This document shows, one piece after another, positions 46,824-58,414 of a stretch of 64,000 nt of DNA; the stretch's first letter is position 1; the number at the start of each line of letters is the position of its first letter. Below the pieces are notes generated by a model. It was not told where the DNA came from. It ran no database searches and saw nothing but the letters and a program-made list of their open reading frames with translations. Source of the DNA: Patiria pectinifera (lineage: Eukaryota > Echinodermata > Asteroidea > Valvatida > Asterinidae); NCBI GenBank assembly GCA_029964075.1, contig CM057148.1, positions 32,481,916-32,545,915 of the forward strand. Direction: 5' to 3'. Both the position numbers and the translations under genes were made by a program.

Positions 46824-46982
46824 TCACAGAACGTGTACATCGTGGTGATCACCATCTTCCTTTTCCTTTTTTTTTGTTTTGTCGTCTTCAGTGAAGTTCA
46901 GTCTTGTTTCGGCAGTTTCTTCATCTTCATCTTCTTCATCCAAAAATGAAAAACACTGCCCTCTATCTATGACACATTGACA
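46824..46982 (-). CDS. Possible terminal exon encoding an acidic C-terminus (unidentified)
   Basis: The minus frame is open from about 46982 to a TGA at 46826-46824. It reads FLDEEDEDEETAETRLNF, then TEDDKTKKKEKEDGDHHDVH and VL. Acidic and then lysine-rich tails like this are common in nuclear and cytoskeletal proteins. A GGGCAG possible acceptor lies at about 46969, but its pyrimidine tract is poor. GAAGATGAAGATGAAGAA is also a low-complexity DNA word, so chance is possible. No family is recognised and no companion exon was found. Confidence 0.22.
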   Translation of the reverse strand, partial: CQCVIDRGQCFSFLDEEDEDEETAETRLNFTEDDKTKKKEKEDGDHHDVHVL

Positions 46983-49379
46983 AAACGTTGCTAACTAGTT
47001 GGACAATTGATTACGTTCGCGGAGAGGAACAGGGCTCATTACTACACTATAGCTTAACCCTCCTGCTATTTAAGCAGTCACAGACAGTCAAAATTCACTT
47101 CCACTTCCCCTGCTATACTTTTAACGAAGGCTAGTCACCAGAAGTCAGATCATAGGCCTATGTCTAGCAAGCACTGTGACTAGTCAAACTGGGTCAACAG
47201 ACAAAGCAGTCAAATTGTGGTCATAGCTGTTTTATCACTCACCCGGAGTCAAGGCATCACGTTATGTAAACAGTCCCAGCCAATCAATCCCTGCTTTATT
47301 TTGTCGGTTGGGAATTCTTAAAGGGCTCATGAAGTGAATATTTCTTAGGAACTTATTTTGTGCTACTTCCTGATCCTCTTAAGTGTATGAAAACTATTTG
47401 AAATCCCTTTTTGGTTAATTTTACTTGAGGGTTTGTAAAAAATATGGGTGGAAGCCGTGCACAGGACTGTGAGCTTGTAGTTCTGTGCAATTTGGATGAA
47501 ATTGGAGCCCTAAAAGTGCTCTATTACCCGACTTTCCTCGTGTAGTGTTGCCAAACCTCTTTGTTGACAAACCTCAAATTCATGCAGTAAAATAGGCTAC
47601 TGGTACTTTGACCTTATTAATGCTTGCTATGTAACCTCTGTGAACAATTTCAGTTTCATAAAATTTAATCCGAAATTCAAAAACGGTGGCGTCCGGAAAT
47701 TGGGCACAAATTGACGGAGTGTTCCCTAACGTGGCGCACTTGAATAAATCTCGGAAAATTCCAAATTGACATGCAAGAATTTCTGTAAACTTGATAAATT
47801 CTGATAAATAATTAGTATCTCTACCTACATACCCAGCCAGATGTTTGTCAGAAAATTATTTTCTTATTTTTCGGGGGCATTTTCAAGGGGTTCACTTCGC
47901 ACTTAAAAAAATATAATCGGAAAATCATGCCAAAATAATTTTTCTTCTAACTTTGTTGTGGGTAAATTAACTCGCGATTTATGAACAGGAGTGTTTAGAA
48001 CTTGATAAAATGTTACTTTCTGTGAAATTTCAGTTAAAACTTTTGCTCTAGGTAGGCGCTACAGGCGCAAAATCAAAGTGCGCCACGTTGGGGACCGCGC
48101 CACGTTAGGGTACAGCAACAATACGATAGCTGGGCATCCTGAGCCTGCCATACGTCATGTGACTAGCACTATGCGTGTGTTACGGACAACGTATCATACT
48201 CGACCTGCGAGGTGAAGTTTGTGCCGTGCGTAGTCTGAGTACCATTCGTTGTTATAGAGTGGTCTTTCCATAGAGACCATAGGCTACACGTTCACATTAA
48301 GTGGTTTACCGTAAGCGTGCTAAATGCAAAAAAAAATTGACTTAGGACTTGACTTGGAAAAAAATGACTTGGTTACAACTCTGCCAATTGCAACATTGAG
48401 GTTTCTGCCTGATATGACATCACACTTTTCCCATGAATATGGAAATTTGCACCAAAAAATCTTGAAAACAGCAAAATGAAAATGGAAAATAAGGTTCAAT
48501 GGGATACCAAGGTGCATTATCCTGGGCCCTTTAACTGTTGAAAACAGTCGCTTGTTTGCTTTTGGACAAAAGGGCAACTTGGCACATAATGAATGTTTGC
48601 GCAGGAGTGTTAAGGCCAATCAACATTGATTTTGAGGTTTTCATATCCGCCCGCCTCGATTTTCACTCCCGCCCAGATTGTTTTTATATTTTACTGATTT
48701 GCATGCAAACATTGTGCATGACATGCTGAGGTGTTATGCATGCGATAGCTGCTTCATTTAATTTGTCATCTCAATTCAACCATACGTACTTCACACGATG
48801 TAGCATAGCGCGCAAATGGAGCCGGAAGCTAGTGCGCTAATGTCCCTAAGGAGTTTACAGGTCCCTATAATACCCATCACCCACAAAACTCCATAAATTG
48901 ATAAGTATTTTTGGAGAAAATGTATGGAATCAGTGGTAAAAAATCACATGATGTCATCTACATGTGTACATGTAGTCTACTTCATTGGTTCAATGGTATA
49001 CTGAAGACACTTAAGAGGTGATGAAATACAGCTGAGATACATGTTCATTGTGTGTGGGTATGAATGAAAAACGTGATTGACATACAAAAAAAGTACAGTT
49101 CTCCATGGGCATGTATATTTCATAAAAATGCTTCTAATTTCAAAAGTGGTAGCACTGATCCTTGTGTAACTTATAGTGTTTGATTGACGGTCCTTCAAAC
49201 AAGGTCGAATATAGAAATCAGGCCTTGCATAGATCTTTAAAAGATATTATATAAATCTCAATGTAAATTTTTATCAATGTTAGGAATAAGATTGATCAAT
49301 TGGGATTACACCTTTAGATGGTTCAGGTAAGCCTATACCAGCACAGTTGATTCACTACATTGCTGTAAACAGATCAAGG
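46983..49379. other. Unannotated sequence
   Basis: Short open frames only. CGCGCCACGTTAGGG-like words occur at 47730, 48082 and 48100. No transposon termini or coding domains were recognised. Confidence 0.35.
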
Positions 49380-49761
49380 AATGATTAGAGTGAGTGTGCT
49401 GTCTTTAAAACTCAAACTTTGAACAAAACCTTGAAACTCAGATCTTGACTTTAATCAATACAATGATTTTGCAAAATTATGCAAAACGTACATGTACATA
49501 ATGTAAGCATGGTAAGTTGAGTCCATGCTGATGTACGTTATAGGGGTGTTTGAATGTGTGAACAACATCTTACACTATGTAATTAGGTGGAAACAGTTGA
49601 TTTAAATGATAAAAAATACCCACAATACATTTTTTGTGCCAAAATTCAGATTTTACAAAAAGTGATTTAAATCAGTGATTTTTATTAAAAAAATCATTTG
49701 ATTTAAAATCACGATTTAAATCAGTGATTTAAATGAACGTGACTTAAATCAGCCAACCCTG
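49380..49761 (-). mobile_element. GATTTAAATCA repeat, inverted copy 1
   Basis: It ends in CCAACCCTG at 49761 and contains four or five GATTTAAATCA-type words just inside. Further in come GGGGTGTTTGAATGTG, CAACATCTTACAC and GAGTCCATGCTGATG, which reappear in reverse complement in the copy at 52788-53165. Confidence 0.6.
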
Positions 49762-51819
49762 TTGAACCCTGCATAATGGCTTTTGCAATCGCCCAGATGT
49801 GGAGTGAAGGTTTTCAAGCCATGGTTTGGGATTAATTTCCATGAAGAAGGGTATCCAGTGGAACTCAGGTTGTGAAGATCGCGAGGCTGGGACTGAGTGA
49901 AGTTGAAATAAAGTATCCACAACATTGACTGCACATGCATCTTCTATTGTCTGAACTTTATTGTACTCAGTCAACTGTAAACCTAGTCTGCTGTAAACTG
50001 TGAGGTTCATCACCCTTTCTAAATTCTAGACACAAGTCCTAGGTCATTAAACAGCTGACTGGTACTTAATATTAAGTAGTTCTATGTTTGTTGTGTCGTC
50101 TTTTAGGTTTAGTACCATGTATCTGACGTTGTCCCCACAATTCACTTTGAATGTGAAGAAGTGGAATTTATAAAATCTAAAATATAAATTCCCCTCCCGA
50201 ACGATTTTTTTTTAAAGTCTTGACTGATGAAAACCTAAAAATCAATGTTGATTGGCATAACCAAGCAATCACTTTTTTCCCCACAAAAAATTATGGGTGT
50301 GCATTTACGGGTAGTACAGGAACCGGGTATCCGATTGAAAAAACCCACGGGTACAATGTACCTGGATACCAGTTAAAGAAACCCAATGCCAAACATGCCA
50401 ACATTCAAATCTCGGAAGTTGCTGTTGAGATTGCTTACAAAGGTCCGCATGATAATACTACCGCATCGCTGCATCAATACAGCAAGATACCCGGTACCAG
50501 TGTGTACAGTGAGCTTCACAATGTAAACTGCAGCTTTCGCAAGCGTCATAAATGTGAAATATGTTTTGTTTCCCCATGTAGATGTATCCTGGTTATTATT
50601 TTGAGAATTCCCTACAAATGACTTCAAAACCTTTCTTTTTCATTGTCTGAGAAGTAATTTGTAAAGTTGGTTACGGGTACCCGATCTCATAATCTAGAAC
50701 TGGTTCCTGACAACAACAGTCAGGTAATGAATACAATGTGTGTTTGATGTTTCATTGTGCCATTATAAATAAAAATTATAATTTTTAAACGATGCTTCTG
50801 CAACCTGAGTTTGTGACTCATTTATTTTATTGCTTGAATTTGCTTAAAACACAAGCCTTATGATAGTATGAAGAAGAGATAAAACAAAAAGATTTTAATA
50901 AATGCACATAAACAATGAAATACAAAATTGCGCGCAATTCAAAACTATATTTCCTCCATCCCTTTATCCCATCTTAAAAAGAAGAAGAAACTGTTGAGAA
51001 ATTCATATTCGTTGTTCAAACTGTTACATGTTTATTTCAACTGTTTGTAAAGATACAACTTGAGCTGTTCATTTTACAACCCAGGAACAGCTAAATCATA
51101 AAATCGCAAACGGACGGAACAGTCTATTATGATCTCTGTTGTAGATTGGCGCCAATTATACATTTTGTTTATTAGTGTACGTACATACAAACACACCCGA
51201 GTTCAAACATACGAGGCAGGCGTCAGTCTTTGTGACGTTGCTAAATGCTTTTCAGTGCTTAATAGTTTGGCTAAACATTTACAAAATGAAAGGCAAAGTC
51301 CCATGCTTAGTCTTCAACTGGTTATAATTCAATAGATGATCCCGTCAGACAGGGCTTGCTTCAGTGTTCATGTACCTGTAGCTGCCCCACATCTGTAGAA
51401 TAGTCTGCCCAATTACAATGTATGCCTTCATGCACATCACCACACCATCATTTCTTTCTATTCACTTTGGTATATAGTAACCTTTTGGGGGGGGGATCGA
51501 GGTGGGGGTTCTTGTTGGCTCTCCCGCTTAAAGAGGTTGTGGAATGCTCGAAGACATTTCCGTCATTTTTCGGGTATATGTAGCCTAAGGTGTGATGAAA
51601 TAAAAACGACTATTGTGTCTGTCATGAAATGAGTACAAAAGGTACTTTTTAGAGCTGTTTTTCAGGTCCTATTTCGACCCGAACGTGCAATTTGTGTAGA
51701 AGTCGTCGTTGGGGGCAGCAAACAAAACATAGAAAATCGTGACGTAATAAACAGGACTCCCGATACAGCGTAGTATAAACGAGTCCTGTTTATTACGTCA
51801 CTGCCCGTGCTCTGGCAAA
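49762..51819. other. Region between the inverted repeat copies, no gene recognised
   Basis: Two open frames (49744-50013 minus, 50220-50621 plus) lack recognised motifs. The second runs through a segment rich in the word ACGGGTA/TACCCG (50305-50350, 50490, 50672), so its openness is compositional. A G-run lies at 51487-51495. Confidence 0.35.
51739..51801. mobile_element. Perfect 21-bp palindromic insertion within the piggyBac remnant
   Basis: Left arm 51739-51759 (starting GTGACGTAATAAACAGGA) and right arm 51781-51801 are exact complements around a 21-base loop. Both arms carry TGACGTAA, a CRE-like word. It sits directly after the VYRVCQSTG residues of the transposase, interrupting that frame. 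Confidence 0.75.
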
Positions 51820-52100
51820 CTCTATACCTTGATGCAAAATCTTGCACGCTTCTTGGGGTTGAACTGCTTGAACCTCAATCTCATCTTGAGTTTCCACAGT
51901 GACTTGTTTTTGGTTATATGGCTGTCGGGGAAGGTAGACTGATTTGAAGATCTTCATCTGTCAGTTCATTTACCACTGGGCAGACCTTGCAGAGTCGATC
52001 ACTTGTATCTGCCTGATTATTGTCGGTGAAGTGCAGATAGGCCAGCAAGTCCATGAATCTGTCTCGGGGCATGGTGTTTGGGTATTTGAGGAACCTGAAA
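51802..52100 (-). pseudogene. piggyBac-type transposase remnant (DDE_Tnp_1_7)
   Basis: From 52098 on the minus strand the frame reads FRFLKYPNTMPRDRFMDLLA, then YLHFTDNNQADTSDRLCKVC, PVVNEL. After a frameshift come KNKSLWKLKMRLRFKQFNPK, KRARFCIKVYRVCQSTG. These are the piggyBac family blocks around M.R.RF, LHF.DN and the DESL.xFKGR.xFKQ..PKKRA.FGIK segment. The catalytic DES is lost in the frameshifted junction. Only about 90 residues of the ~550-residue enzyme remain and the 3' side is cut by the palindrome at 51739-51801. It shows that piggyBac elements, whose TTAA target matches the MITE at 31095, have been in this genome. Confidence 0.82.
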
Positions 52101-52588
52101 ACTCCTTGTTAGACAAACTTTGAGACAATCGATATTTGAAAGTTAAAACAAATTTGAACAATTGATTTCAATCAGAAAGGCCGATTTAAATTTAACATCA
52201 GATTTTGTTTATTTAAAAAAAAATCATGAATGGTTAATGGTTCAATTACATGTATTATAATGATGATTGTATCTTGTTTCATAGTAATGTAATGTCTTCT
52301 CATGTCACTGATGCCCAACACTGTATGTAATTATAGCCAGACTATCTATCAGTGGCTTTCACAGCCTTGATTCACGCTATGAAGAGCACTCAAAAGTGGA
52401 GTGGTAACAAAATTAACAAAGGAAGGACAATTTTTGAACTACATGTACATGTAGGCAAATATCCACACTAATGTACCACCTGAGCCAAGGTTGTTTAGAT
52501 TGATTTAAATACTGTATTATGAATTGTATATTTTGTTGGGGTAAATACTCAAATGTTTCCTTCAAGAGATCAAACGTTAGCAATGCCT
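52101..52588. other. Unannotated sequence
   Basis: Upstream flank of the piggyBac remnant. No N-terminal transposase blocks were recognised. Confidence 0.35.
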
Positions 52589-52706
52589 GCCAGTCAGTGG
52601 GCTGCTGTCTATACTGGCCAGGTTAGTAGTCCAGCCCTCTTCCTAGGCCAGTCAGTGGGCTGCTGTCTATACTGGCCAGGTAAGTAGTCCAGCCCTCTTC
52701 CTAGGG
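52589..52706. repeat. 58-bp tandem duplication
   Basis: GCCAGTCAGTGGGCTGCTGT and the following 38 bases occur twice head to tail (52589-52646, 52647 on). Within this segment the copies differ by a T to A change (GGTTAGTAG to GGTAAGTAG). Confidence 0.85.
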
Positions 52707-52787
52707 CAGTTCCGGCTCATAATACAGTACATGTTAATAACAGCTTATAGGGCCCGTGACATGAATTTTACTTGGGAATATTTTATG

Positions 52788-53165
52788 CAGGGTTGGCGGA
52801 TTTAAATTACGTTGATTTAAATCCAATGATTTTTTTAAAAATAAAAATCACTGATTTAAATCATCTTTTAGTAAAATCTTATTTTTGGCAAAATAAATTG
52901 ATTGGGGATCATTTCAATCATTTAAATTAACTGATTCCACTTACATGTAGTAACAAAAGTGTAAGATGTTGTTAGCACATTCAAACACCCCTACTTCATC
53001 AGCATGGACTCAACTAAGGTTTTGCATAATTACAAAATATAATTGTTTCGATTAAAAGTCCAGCTCCGAGTCTATCCAGTTTAAATGTTTTTTTTTGATT
53101 TTTGGGATTCTGAGTTCTTGTAGAATATCAATAAATTGTTCAGGCAGCACACTCACGAATAAATC
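52788..53165 (+). mobile_element. GATTTAAATCA repeat, inverted copy 2
   Basis: It begins CAGGGTTGGCGGATTTAAAT and runs through GATTTAAATCATCTTTTAG, GTGTAAGATGTTGTTAGCAC, CAAACACCCCTACTTCATC and GCATGGACTCAACT. This is the reverse complement order of 49380-49761. The CAGGGTTGG ends of the two copies face each other. Confidence 0.6.
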
Positions 53166-53763
53166 TGATTTAAATACAAAAATCTGATTAATAAAGAAAA
53201 AAAAAATTGTGAGAAAACTTTGCTCATTGGCCTACTGTCATGTACAGAAACAACAACAATTCAACAAAGAAAAGAAAATTAATGACAGCAAAATATCCAA
53301 AATTCTGGCAAATTTTAGTGCTGAAATAGCTGTAACATTGAGGTTTCAGCCTGAAATTATATCACACTGTTGCTCAAGAATATGCAAATTTTCATTAGCA
53401 TAAAAACCAAAAAGGCACCAAAATGCCCTTAAAAATGGCAAAATGAAAATTGAAAATAAGGTTACATGTAAATGGGACATAAAGGTGCATTTACTAAAAA
53501 AATACAATTTTTTTTTTTTCAATTTCAGGCTCATTCAATTCTTCAGTAGATATGTTGAGCATCCAGAATACATCAGTAGGCCTATCTGGGTTTTTTTCAA
53601 TATCACACGTCTTGTGTACGTATGTGTTCTAGATAACAGCTATTAATTAATTGTTAGATACCAGATTCTTATCCTTTACATTTACATGATGTAACATCCA
53701 TGTGAGTCATGAGTCTTAGGAGTTTTCAAAGCCAGCCTGATAGTCTAACAAACGAGACTCTAT
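53166..53763. other. Unannotated sequence
   Basis: AT-rich with long T and A runs (53508-53520 and near 53200). No coding block was recognised. Confidence 0.35.
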
Positions 53764-55301
53764 GCGCTTGTCAATTGTAACCCCGGCCCCCCAGGACCTG
53801 GGGAGTGGGGACTTGGGCCGGGATGTAATTTTGTTAAGTGTTACAAACGTGTTACAGTCCCGGGTAAGTCCCTGCAGGGCTGGGCACTTTTCTTTGGTAC
53901 ACCCCAGCCCAGGTTCCCTGTCCCCCGGGGCTGGGCATCATGGAAGAATCCCCGCATACTACCCGATAGTACCCTGGCCCACGCCCGGCCCCGGAGTCTA
54001 GGCTCCCGCGTGCGCTATTGCTCTCCAACATGCGCGATACTGTTACTATAAAACCAGTTTACCAGTTGTAAAAAAAGGAAAAGATCGATTAAACAGGTTA
54101 TAAAAATGGGTTTTTACAATAGTGTGTAGCCTAATTATATCGAACGACTCCGTCCGCACAGAGAGTATCCTTATAAACACCGTTTTGTTCTGTCTAGAAC
54201 CATGGCGGTCCATGCATAAACCAGTGCAATGGTGCAATCAAGCTTGTGTAAATACCAGTAGCTCCATGTATAACTGACAGGTGAAGCGTGAATATCCGAC
54301 TCCATGAAATATTCACTCATTGGTGGTATTGCGCATGCGTAAGTATGTAATATGCTATTTTTAGGATCATATATGGGAGAGTGACCTGTAATGTGCGAGG
54401 GGTTAACCAATAATAGGGGAAAGGAGTCCGAATTTCATAGGAGTTGGAGTTTTATATGACACCGGCAATGAAACGCTTGTGCAATGATTTAAACTGCTCC
54501 ACATTTGGGGTGGTTTTTTTTTGTACTGTGACCAAACAGACGGAGAAAGTTTGCAGTTTTTGTGAATTTTTGTTTTTCTAGAAAAATAAGTATGCATGAA
54601 AGTGCAAAGTATATAATAAAGGCACACGATAATAAAGGCACACAGCACATTGATGTTTCTCTTCTTGTGCGTCCAGTGTTGGAATGTGGTTGTGGGTAAA
54701 CTTTGTTTTCCTTTACTTTGATATAAAGACAGGACAGAACACAAACGGCACAGGTATTTATGTACATGTAGAGAGTATGAGGTGATGATGCATGCTGCCC
54801 GTGCAAGTCTCGTTTAAAGCGCATGATTTGGTTTCCTTCAGGTGTAACAATGTACGTGGGACCAACTGGTCCTAAAAATGTTTGAATACATGCCAGACTT
54901 GCACAGTCTATAAAGGAAGGCGATTCCCGCGCGTGGCAATTCAAGCTTCCGATCCGTAGTTCAGTTCTTGCACAGATCAGTGTTAACCCCACATAATGGC
55001 CTGGCACAATTGTGAGTACGTCTCGGGTGAACTCCCGGGGTAGTTCCCCTGCCCGTTCCCCGGCCCTTGTAAGACACTGTACGGCCTGGCATACAGCCCG
55101 GCACAGTTTGTGAGTACGTCCCAGGTACACTCCCGGGGTAGATCCCCGTCCGTTTCCCAGCCCTTTTGAGGCGCTGCACGGCCCAGCATAAGTCCCGTAG
55201 GGCCGGGACACATGAGCTAGCTGTTACATCCCAGGTCATATCCCGGCTAGTGCCCTGCTATCTCCGGGTCTTGGGGGGCAGGGGTTACAATTGATAAGTG
55301 C
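53764..55301. mobile_element. 1.5-kb TIR element with long GC-rich ends
   Basis: The left end is CAATTGTAACCCCGGCCCCC and then CAGGACCTGG. The complement of the right end is CAATTGTAACCCCTGCCCCC and then CAAGACCCGG. CGCTTGT and CACTTAT precede CAATTG. Similarity continues into GGGCCGGGATGTAA-like words. Near the right end a ~98-bp unit with TGTGAGTACGTC is duplicated (55011 and 55109). The GC-rich ends keep several frames open, one of 240 codons, but none resembles a protein. Confidence 0.75.
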
Positions 55302-56794
55302 ATAACAAGAATTTTTTTTAATTTCATAATTATCAATGTACTGAGCATAGGCCTGTCCTACACGAGAGAAAGTTACAAAAGTGAAGATACCATTTATACC
55401 TTTTTTTCTCAGCATACAAGTACCTCTAGAATCGTTTGTGCATTGCAGTCAAGTGCAAAAGGTGAAGGGAATGAAAAGAACAGTAATTGTATGAACCCAG
55501 AGAGAGTCTGTAATGAGTAATGACATGGATCACGGGCATGCCCCCTTGCCTGGTATCATGACAACATGGAATCCACCCGTCTCATTTTTACTCCATTCAA
55601 TAGCATGTACTGTAATTAACTTAAAAGGAAATTATTACTTTCAATTTTGCCATTCACCTTCAGAAAATTCGTAATTTGAATAAATTACAAGCGTGAAGCT
55701 TTAATTCCATTTGATGTACATGTTATGTATGTTGTACAATGTACATGTACATCTGGTATTTGACGCAGCATTCCATGCTGCGATGATGTATGTACATGTA
55801 TATACTTGGCCCTTGCTGTGATCTAGAAATCTACAAGGTTGCATACCATCTGCTGTCACATATATTACTTATTAAATGACATGTGGATGATAATACCACA
55901 GCCTGGTATGCATGGCAGATGAAGTGTGGCTGTGGAATTTGCTCTCATTCAGACTGCAGTTCAGTTCTACTCCTGTACATGTACACGTATTGGCATGATA
56001 CTTGATCGGGAAAACGGTGATTTTCTACTCAATACAGAGAGATTTCAGCATGGATACCCTTCATGAACCGCAGCAATACAGGTACGGTATGCAAGTCAAC
56101 TCCAAAATGGGAATATAGTGGGCAGAAAGTACTTTGTACATGCTTACTAATAGAGACAAGCTTGCAACATTGTACAGTGCAGGATTTTGCACTGTACAAT
56201 TATATTTGTATAAATTTTCATGGATATATGTATACTGTACACATTGTACAGATACTGAAAATAGTGAAACTAGAAGCTGTGTATCAAACCTGATTACTTT
56301 TTCATGTGAAACAGCATGTTATCTTAGGTCAGTAAAGAAGCCTAAGTTTCTATTAGTTGGTATATCCTAAGAAATGGGATTGTAAAAATAATGGGTAAGA
56401 GATTTATAATTAAGTTATTTAGTTAGTTAATTAATATTAAGTGTTTGATCAATTTCTTTAGCTCCATTGCTTATTCATGATCTTTTAAAAGGGGCCATTT
56501 AGAATAGTCAATGTTTAAAAGTTTGGGGATCTTTTTTTGAAATTGTTTTGACCCACCAACCCACCCCAATTTTTTTAAATGTTGCATGACTATTCAATTT
56601 ATCATTTACACAGGAAAACAAATTAAATCCCCCAAATGAAGCAGATATTTGAGGTCAATGCTCGCATATGTCCCAGCTCAGGAGTTTTCAATGGCTTTTC
56701 CAGACTTCCAGCATGCAGCTTTGTAGTTGAAACAGAAGATTGCCAAGCACACAAAACTTTGTGCAATGTTTTTCTGTTTTCTATGACACTATAT
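55302..56794. other. Unannotated sequence
   Basis: Dense ACATGTAC/TGTACAT words, for example near 55720-55800 and 55975. A TGTACAGTGCAGGATTTTGC then ACTGTACAAT inverted repeat lies near 56172-56200. No gene was recognised. Confidence 0.35.
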
Positions 56795-56960
56795 TTAACC
56801 AGTTCGCACCAGGATTATTTGACAAGAACAGAACGAGGCGCGGGATGACTTTTCACTCGACCTCATGCAAGGCAGGTTGTAGCCATCACCCTCGGGCAGC
56901 ACACTCATATTTCTGGCCTCGCTTTGCGGGTATACACGTCATCTGATGCGAACTGGTAAA
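56795..56960 (+). mobile_element. MITE copy 3 of the TTAACCAGTTCGC family
   Basis: The left end is TTAACCAGTTCGCACCAGGA. The complement of the right end is TTTACCAGTTCGCATCAGAT. Internal blocks GACAAGAACAGAACGAGGCG, ACTTTTCACTCGACC, GCCATCACCCTCGGGCAGCA and CTCATATTTCTGGCCTCGC match the copies at 4879 and 7775. This is the best preserved of the three. Confidence 0.75.
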
Positions 56961-57655
56961 AGAGATAACAGTTAAATAAAATGGTTATTTCGGCTTCGTT
57001 ATGTTTAGTTTTTTGCTTTGTCCAAAAGTATTGTAGATCCGGCGGTATCTCGCACAAAAATACACGCCTCATGGCGGCCATGTATCGCAATAATGTGTCA
57101 GCACTGCACTAGTCTTCAATTCAAGCCTGGTTTCACTGCTGAGTTGAGTGCCACTGATGTACCGAACCGTGTTGTACTGCCGTATTGGCCTCCGCGTGTT
57201 GTACCTGACCATTAGTGACTTGTAATTAAGTCTAGTTAAGCTCAACTCAACCTCGTCCTCATATGCTCAAAGGATCACTCATGCGATCTTCTCATTTACC
57301 TACCGTTGGAACGAGGTGGACCATCGTGACGCGAAGGTCAGCTATGGAAACAAGGTTAACTGATGTAAGGATGTGACTGTGTTTAATTTTGTAAGTGTTT
57401 GGCAAATATTTTAAGAACTATTTAAAACGTTTTTAAACGTTTAGACATTCACAAAGGCTGACACATGCTCATTATGTATGCAGACCAGTGTGACTGACAT
57501 GATAAATCAACAATGGCAGTCATTGAAAACGTAAAAACTTAACCAGAGGTTGAAGGAACAACCACATGGTGTTGGGCCATGGATTACGGCAAACTTTGCC
57601 ACACACATCAATTCAAAATATGCATGTTTAAATCCATGTTTGACTTTTCAACATG

Positions 57656-57670
57656 CCGCCAGAGGGCGCT
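57656..57670 (+). promoter_or_regulatory. CTCF-like motif 1
   Basis: CCGCCAGAGGGCGCT fits the CTCF core consensus CCRSYAGRGGGCGC. A full CRE, TGACGTCA, lies 11 bases downstream. It is embedded in repeated DNA, so binding is inferred. Confidence 0.4.
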
Positions 57671-57813
57671 CTAACATTTGATGACGTCACCTGTAAAATG
57701 TTTGTACAATACTGCTTTTCAAAGATTAAATCTAGAAATCTGTGATTGCTTGTAATATGATACTTGATGACGTCATTGTGACGTTATTACCAGAAAGTTC
57801 AAGAGCTATTTTA

Positions 57814-58174
57814 GGCCCCCCCCCAAAGTTTCTGGTATGCGCGCGCGTCGCCGTAGCCATGCGCGTCGGCAAAATGAAAAAGGTTTTTTTCAATGAAAGA
57901 TGATGTCTCAAAACCGCCAAACTCACTGGTTTGACTGGAATCCTGCTGCTGCACAATTTTAACGTGTTTTTAGATTGGGTTATGGTCGAGAATAAGCTTT
58001 ATGTGGCCTCTCTGGACTCCCATATATTTGCACTAAGTTTAGTCGGGCACCATTTGCAGTCATCAGCCGACATTTAAAGCAAAAAAATCAGGTAAAAAAA
58101 AAAAAAAAGCCACATCGCCGCACCACTTTTTGGGCAAGCTCCATACCAGAAACCGGAGACTTTTTGGGGGGGCC
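57814..58174. mobile_element. GGCC-ended MITE, copy 4
   Basis: It starts GGCC, a C-run, AAAGTTTCTGGTATG and ends CATACCAGAAACCGGAGAC, T-run, G-run, GGCC. An exact TTA duplication (57811-57813, 58175-58177) flanks it. It is 361 bp. Its TIR body differs from copies 1-3; only the GGCC tips and the 3-bp target are shared. Confidence 0.75.
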
Positions 58175-58414
58175 TTAACTGTGCTATATATAGCCAAATC
58201 TTGATTATATCTATCACGGTTGATTTTTTAGCAATTTTTGAAGGTTTAAAGGTCTTTTTATTGTAACTTCCGATCTGATGATGTAATCTTTTTTTTTCGT
58301 GCATAGGTCTTGTCTGCATTAAGGTCATCATGTAAATTAATTTTGAAGCGAATACCGCAAACTTCGCCACAGACATCATAAGATGAAAATGCATTTTTCA
58401 TGCTTTTTAACCTG

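Noticed and set aside
49744..50013. 89-codon minus-strand open frame (MMNLTVYSRLGLQL...)
   Set aside because: It has reasonable residue composition but no recognisable family, and it runs into the CAGGGTTGG transposon end. It could be an old coding fragment; evidence is insufficient.
50220..50621. 133-codon plus-strand open frame
   Set aside because: It overlaps a segment saturated with GGGTA/TACCC words that avoid stops. No domain is visible.
54489..55211. 240-codon minus-strand open frame
   Set aside because: It runs through the GC-rich duplicated end of a TIR element. Other long frames overlap it in other registers, and the residues (repeated PGxYxGRT-type stretches) follow the DNA repeats, not a protein family.
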